A stretch of DNA of 6,321 nucleotides. It comes from Methanosarcinales archaeon. GTDB taxonomy: Archaea; Halobacteriota; Syntropharchaeia; Alkanophagales; Methanospirareceae. The notes under the pieces are model-generated. The model was not told the DNA's origin and ran no database searches. It saw nothing but the letters and a program-made list of their open reading frames with translations. Numbering within the stretch: position 1 is the first letter of the stretch; each line of letters begins with the position of its first letter. The stretch spans positions 1 through 6,321 of the forward strand of contig JAODGV010000008.1 of NCBI GenBank assembly GCA_025464425.1, written 5' to 3'. Of the stretch, positions 5,419 to 6,321 are shown piece after piece. The position numbers were made by a program, and so were the translations under genes.

Positions 5419-5518
5419 GGCATCTTACGGAGTCAAAGCGGAAGATATTGTTCTTCATCATCAGCAGCAGGACTGGAAATATGGTGCACGCACGTACAGA
5501 TGCAACAAACAGCACACT
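5419..5518. other. Convergent intergenic gap
   Basis: These 100 bp separate the aconitase-X stop from the stop of the DUF92 gene on the other strand. I see no open frame of useful length, no strong hairpin and no T-run that would mark a terminator. In particular, no small subunit (DUF126) gene follows the large subunit here. Confidence 0.6.
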
Positions 5519-6262
5519 TCATGGCAGGATATAAGCGATGAGGATAGCGAAGATGCCACCGGATAACGTCGCCAGGATGTTCACATGGTGCTTATTCAAC
5601 CTGAGCGGATATCTGTCTTCTACCGTTGCACCAAGAATGCTATCAACAATACTACCGAGGAATCCCGAGACGAGACATATATAAAAGAATAGCATATCAA
5701 TGCGTAAGGTGAGCTCAAAGCATAAGGTGAGCGATACAGCCGCTATCAAAGCTGAGCCGAGCACAGCAGCGCCGATACCTGGCAAACTGATACCGCCACT
5801 CGTCCCCACCGGTACCTTCTTCAGTGTGGTTATCAACCTCGGATTACCCTCTGCCTGCCCTATCTCTGTTGAGAATGTATCCGCGCATGCAGCGGCGACG
5901 GCGGCAGAGAAGCCAATTAAAAAAGAAGTATCATGCGTGATGCCGAAGATAATGGCAAATATAACAGGAGATAGCCCGTTGCCTATTACATTATTTATGC
6001 CCCGCATACCCCTGTTGGATTCCGCGACGCCAAGGGTTTCCTTCTTGGCATATTTATACTTCGTGACGATATTGCCCGAGATAAAGAACGTGAGTAATAT
6101 GATCAACCCGCAATAGGTATATGACCTGAGTGTTAATACGATAAGGGCACCGAGTATAAGGGTACCCAGTAAAGCCGTGGTGTTTATCTTACGCCGCACG
6201 TACGCATATATAACCGCGGACAGAGCTATAAGTGCTGTAATCACAGTTATCCAGATGAGCAT
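5519..6262 (-). CDS. DUF92 / TMEM19 family membrane protein (VTE6-like, TIGR00297)
   Basis: This is a 247-residue integral membrane protein with about six or seven hydrophobic segments. Family marks include the N-terminal helix then KINTTALLGTLILG (25-38), a loop with ESNRGMRGxNNVIGNG (81-96), the signature ADTFSTEIG (127-135), NPRLITTLKKVPVGTSGGISLPG (140-162) and GSIVDSILGA (203-212). The plant member VTE6 phosphorylates phytyl phosphate to phytyl diphosphate, so an isoprenyl-phosphate kinase role is a reasonable hypothesis for the archaeal branch, but it is not shown. The gene is convergent with the phosphomevalonate dehydratase subunit, giving an isoprenoid context. ATG 6262 is supported by a TATA box 26 bp upstream (leaderless). 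Length is normal for short archaeal members. Confidence 0.88.
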   Translation of the reverse strand: MLIWITVITALIALSAVIYAYVRRKINTTALLGTLILGALIVLTLRSYTYCGLIILLTFFISGNIVTKYKYAKKETLGVAESNRGMRGINNVIGNGLSPVIFAIIFGITHDTSFLIGFSAAVAAACADTFSTEIGQAEGNPRLITTLKKVPVGTSGGISLPGIGAAVLGSALIAAVSLTLCFELTLRIDMLFFYICLVSGFLGSIVDSILGATVEDRYPLRLNKHHVNILATLSGGIFAILIAYILP

Positions 6263-6283
6263 AAAATCAACTTGAAGCTCCTG

Positions 6284-6291
6284 CTATATAA
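6284..6291 (-). promoter_or_regulatory. TATA box, leaderless promoter of the DUF92 gene
   Basis: The minus strand reads TTATATAG, preceded by an A/C-rich BRE-like stretch. Its centre is about 26 bp upstream of the ATG at 6262, so transcription should begin at the start codon. An AGGAG on the minus strand between the box and the ATG is about 18 nt from the ATG and would not be transcribed, so it is not a ribosome binding site. Confidence 0.65.
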
Positions 6292-6321
6292 GTGTGTTTT
6301 GAAGTACCATCATTCACTCTT

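Noticed and set aside
5700..6116. 138-codon plus-strand frame
   Set aside because: It lies wholly antisense inside the DUF92 gene, whose family motifs are clear; it is a shadow frame.
1..6321. Defence system, CRISPR array, tRNA, insertion sequence or cobalamin riboswitch
   Set aside because: I found no repeat-spacer pattern, cloverleaf, transposase, terminal inverted repeats or B12-box-like sequence upstream of the cobalamin genes.

Overview
The window looks like archaeal chromosomal DNA, most plausibly from a euryarchaeon related to methanogens or methane/alkane oxidisers (the lineage is inference from gene style). The evidence is archaeal TATA-type promoters placed about 26 nt before start codons (leaderless transcription), an archaeal aconitase-X large subunit of the modified mevalonate pathway, a stand-alone archaeal-type TctA permease, and isoleucine codons rich in ATA. 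It encodes six complete proteins and one truncated one. I see no rRNA, tRNA, CRISPR array or insertion sequence.

Layout: (1) 1-317, minus strand: N-terminal part of a radical SAM protein of the spore-photoproduct-lyase-like group, cut by the window edge. (2) 318-406: a compact divergent promoter with two outward-facing TATA boxes, a perfect inverted repeat and a perfect palindrome. (3) 407-1659, plus strand: a two-gene cobalamin unit, a cysteine-rich small metal-binding-type protein overlapping the start of cbiB by ATGA. The CbiB is unusual because one normally well-conserved motif has decayed. (4) 1718-2602, plus strand: an alpha/beta hydrolase with a lipoprotein-type signal and its own leaderless promoter. 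(5) 2636-3937, minus strand: a TctA-family permease convergent with the hydrolase. (6) 3938-4236: an AT-rich, low-complexity intergenic island with a heptamer tandem array, followed by a promoter and ribosome binding site. (7) 4237-5418, plus strand: aconitase-X / phosphomevalonate dehydratase large subunit. (8) 5519-6262, minus strand: a DUF92 (TMEM19/VTE6-like) membrane protein with a leaderless promoter at 6284-6291.

Functionally, two themes stand out. The first is the late corrin pathway (aminopropanol attachment by CbiB, with a coupled Cys-rich partner). The second is isoprenoid supply: phosphomevalonate dehydration next to a DUF92 protein whose plant relative phosphorylates isoprenyl phosphates. 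The most noteworthy items are the translationally coupled Cys-rich protein, the divergent CbiB, the extra Cys cluster at the aconitase-X C-terminus, the AcnX/DUF92 neighbourhood, and the foreign-looking repeat island. I do not see a defence or mobile system here.
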